From Xylaria sp. FL1777 (Eukaryota > Ascomycota > Sordariomycetes > Xylariales > Xylariaceae), in the NCBI GenBank assembly GCA_022578965.1, contig MU400622.1, positions 1 through 64,000 of the forward strand: 64,000 nucleotides of DNA, written 5' to 3'. Made by a program: the position numbers and the translations under genes. Position 1 is the first letter of the stretch. Every line of letters starts with the position of its first letter. Below are positions 61,674 through 64,000 of this stretch, one piece after another. The notes below the pieces were generated by a model. The model saw only the letters and a program-made list of their open reading frames with translations, did not search any database and was not told where the DNA came from.

Positions 61674-61931
61674 TTATAATTTGTTACTTTTAAAAACATA
61701 TTTTGCTAAGCTGTTTTTTTCTGTAATATTTTCTTGCAAGTTATTTAAAACGTTAAATGCACTTAAATAAGTTGTAATATTATTAGCTAGATTAGCAAAC
61801 GTGCATTTTTGCTTTTTATTCGCAAAAATGCAGTTTTTGCATACATTTGTACTGCTAATAGTAAAAAAACAGCAAAAAAAAAACAGATAAACGCTAAAGC
61901 GTTTAGTATGCTTTGCGTTTTTTAGTAGCAT
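61674..61931 (-). CDS. short open frame with CxxC...C pattern, doubtful gene
   Basis: This 85-codon minus-strand frame has no stop, which is unusual here. It begins with Met at 61931. Residues 31-45 read V-C-K-N-C-I-F-A-N-K-K-Q-K-C-T, resembling the Cys-X2-Cys...Cys-Thr-Phe pattern of zinc-binding regions in fungal proteins. The tail (N-N-L-Q-E-N-I-T-E) keeps Gln and Glu codons that RIP usually destroys. It could be a less mutated fragment of a larger decayed gene. A perfect inverted repeat sits inside it (61802-61812 / 61822-61832), which may alone explain the C-rich appearance. Function unknown. Confidence 0.3.
   Translation of the reverse strand: MLLKNAKHTKRFSVYLFFFCCFFTISSTNVCKNCIFANKKQKCTFANLANNITTYLSAFNVLNNLQENITEKNSLAKYVFKSNKL
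61802..61832. repeat. perfect 11-bp inverted repeat, 9-base loop
   Basis: TGCATTTTTGC and its exact reverse complement GCAAAAATGCA are separated by nine bases. Confidence 0.9.
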
Positions 61932-62256
61932 TTTATATTTTTAGCAAAATATAGCGTTTTAAAACCTAAAAAACTAAATAATAAGCTTTATAGCATAATA
62001 TTTTTGCTATATAATCTTTAGAAAATATTTTTTCTAAAAGCTACCTTAAAAAGCTTTAATATAAAAAAGTTTTGCTTTTTTTAATAAATTTAAGTTTAAT
62101 TTTTCTTTAATTGTATTATTAATAAGCAAAAAATTAAAGCATTTTAGATTTAGCTTTTATTTAATATATATACTAGAAGCTATATTACTTAAGATTTCGA
62201 TTTTTATGTTAAATATAAACTAAAGTTTTTAAGTTAATATAGTTATTTTAATATGT

Positions 62257-62516
62257 AAAAATAAAAGCAAAAGCAAAAGCAAAAACAAAAAGCAAAAGCA
62301 AAAAGCAGAAATAAAAGCAGAACAAAAAGCAGAAATAAAACAAAAAGCAAAAGCAAAAGCAGAAATAGAAGCAGAAGCAAAAGCAAAAGTAAAAGCAAAA
62401 GCAAAAGCAGAAGTAAAAGCAGAAATAGAAGTAAAAGCAGAAGCAAAAGCAAAAGCAAAAGCAAAAGCAAAAGTAAAAGCAGAAACAAAAACAGAAAACA
62501 GAAAGCAAAAGTAAAA
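62257..62516. repeat. hexanucleotide array (AAAAGC)n with AGAAAT / AGAAGC variants
   Basis: About forty hexamer units, some expanded to 7 bp (AAAAAGC). On the minus strand the array reads as Phe-Ala, Leu-Leu or Cys-Phe repeats in its three frames, so the minus frames around 62229-62519 are artefacts. Confidence 0.95.
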
Positions 62517-62519
62517 CAA

Positions 62520-64000
62520 AATACTAAAAAAACTTTTATATAATTTTAATTTACTGTAATAAGTAGTATTTTTTTAGTATATCTTTAAAAAAATCGCTAG
62601 ATTTTTTTAATTTTGTTAAAAAAATAATTTTATGCTAGCTTAAAGAATTTGTTAGTTTTTTAAGGTTTTAATACAACGTTTTTTATAATTTTGTTTTTGA
62701 TTTTTATAGCATAAATTTTGTTAAAAAAATGCTTAAGTATTTTAATTTTATTTTTAGCGTTGCTATTTTTGTTGCAAGCGTTATTTTTTTGATTTATTGC
62801 TATAGTAATGCTTATAAAGGTAAGCATTAGGTATAATTTTTGCGCAAGCGTAAATATATTATAAATATAAAAAACTAATAGCTAAATAGTTATAAAAGAA
62901 GGTTTATAAATTTAGCACTATATTAAGTACTTAAGTACTTTAGTTATTTATTATATGTTTATTATTTATTTAAACTTTAGTACTTATATACTTATTATTT
63001 AAATCTAATACTTTAGTACTTAAGTCCTTAAGTAAATATCTTATATATATAAGTAGTAAATATATTACTAAATATGCTATTGTTTTATATAATTATTATA
63101 TTTTTTTTAAAACATGCTAAACCTTGCGTTTTTTTTTGGTTATTTTGCTAGATTTTTTAATAAATATATACGTTAAGCAATATAGTAGCTAGCAATTATT
63201 TATTAGCTAAAAAGTCCGAAGTAATATAGCTATAATTGCTGTTTTTTTGCTATAGATTTTCAACGGTCTTTTTTTTTTTATTTTAACAAACTTATAACAT
63301 TTTATAATATTGCTATTAAACTAACAATATATAGCTTAAAAAAGTTAGAACTAAACTAGCTATTAGTATTAAATATTAAACAAGCTATTTTAAACTAAAA
63401 ATATAACATTTATACTACTTATGTAATAAAGTAACTTAAAACGGGCACTTTTTTATAAGTAAGCAAAAAAAAGCACTTATTTGTATATGTGTATTATATG
63501 CTAAATAAGTGCTTACTACAATTTTTACTTTTATAAAACTTATTAATATATTTTACATAGTTTTTTTAACTTTTTTTTTTATAGCTTTTTTTTTTTTACT
63601 TACTTTTAATATTTATATAAGTTTTACTTTATAAGATTTTTATAAGTATTAATATATACTATTTTTTTATTATTTATTACTAGATTATAAATTTTATAAC
63701 GCTTTTATTTTTTTTAACAAGCTTTTTTATGCATTTTTTATATTAATTATAAAGCAAAGCTATTAAGCTTTATATAAAAAAGTCTAGTAGCTTATGCATA
63801 AACGTACTATTTAGTTAGCTAAAAATATACTTTTGCTTTACTTTAAAATGCTTATTTTGCACCTAAAAAGTTTTATAAACAGTATTATATTTTTATGTTT
63901 AGCAAGCAGCAAATTAAGCAGCATGTAGCTTTAAAAGCTTTTTAGGATTAATAATAGTAGCAAAAAAGCTAATAAAATTAAAGTTTTTTTGCTTAGTTTT
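62520..64000. other. AT-rich, no gene seen
   Basis: Stops in all frames. Several TTAAGTACTTAAG-type palindromic strings occur at 62925-63030. A less mutated patch, including CAACGGTC, lies at about 63205-63270. No coding or RNA feature was recognised. Confidence 0.5.
63471..63514. repeat. perfect 12-bp inverted repeat, 20-base loop
   Basis: AAGCACTTATTT at 63471-63482 and its exact complement AAATAAGTGCTT at 63503-63514 could form a hairpin. There is no adjacent gene to suggest a terminator. Confidence 0.85.

Noticed and set aside
62229..62519. Phe-Ala, Leu and Cys-Phe repeat proteins on the minus strand
   Set aside because: All three minus phases are open across the hexanucleotide array, so none is evidence of a gene.
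1..64000. Organellar, apicomplexan or AT-rich bacterial genome
   Set aside because: No compact open frames, rRNA or tRNA. The fossil gypsy chromovirus, transition-only LTR divergence and fungal-type helicase remnants point to nuclear ascomycete DNA.

Overview
This window is almost entirely decayed DNA. By eye, about four of every five bases are A or T, and TAA and TAG occur every few codons in all six frames, so no intact protein-coding gene can be supported. The pattern matches repeat-induced point mutation (RIP), the C-to-T / G-to-A process of filamentous ascomycetes. The best internal evidence is a pair of 516-bp LTRs (1914-2429 and 9142-9657). They differ at about fifty sites, and every difference I could see is a transition. 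The likely source is a large AT-rich block of a pezizomycotine fungal nuclear genome, near a chromosome end or in a transposon-rich compartment. This source is inferred from the mutation style and the gene families.

Frames can be followed by treating in-frame TAA/TAG as former Gln, Arg or Trp codons. Read this way, four regions emerge. (1) 1914-9657 is a complete but dead Ty3/gypsy chromovirus on the + strand: LTR, reverse transcriptase, RNase H, integrase with zinc finger, chromodomain, A-run in place of the polypurine tract, LTR. A 16-bp tandem duplication at 6745-6776 accounts for the one frame change in pol. (2) 9.66-17.9 kb is heavily mutated, with only weak minus-strand near-open stretches and some tandem repeats. 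(3) 17.9-32 kb is less saturated with mutation. It lacks recognisable genes and carries many minisatellite arrays, with units of 10, 16, 18, 54, 58 and 60-69 bp and a 140-200 bp satellite. (4) About 36-60.6 kb holds five long near-open frames, all on the + strand.

Two of the five can be identified. 50.69-55.41 kb is a RecQ-type helicase with an N-terminal C2H2 finger, resembling fungal telomere-linked helicases. It keeps one reading frame for about 4.7 kb. 57.07-60.64 kb holds a DEAH-box (DHX/Prp-type) helicase with P-loop, DEVH box, QRxGRxGR-like motif and HA2/OB-like C-terminus. The other three are unrecognised, including one of about 2,200 codons at 38.8-45.5 kb. The shared strand and preserved frames suggest either one very large mobile element or a subtelomeric gene block that was multicopy, was hit by RIP and has since decayed. 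This linkage is inference. All pseudogene boundaries are approximate.
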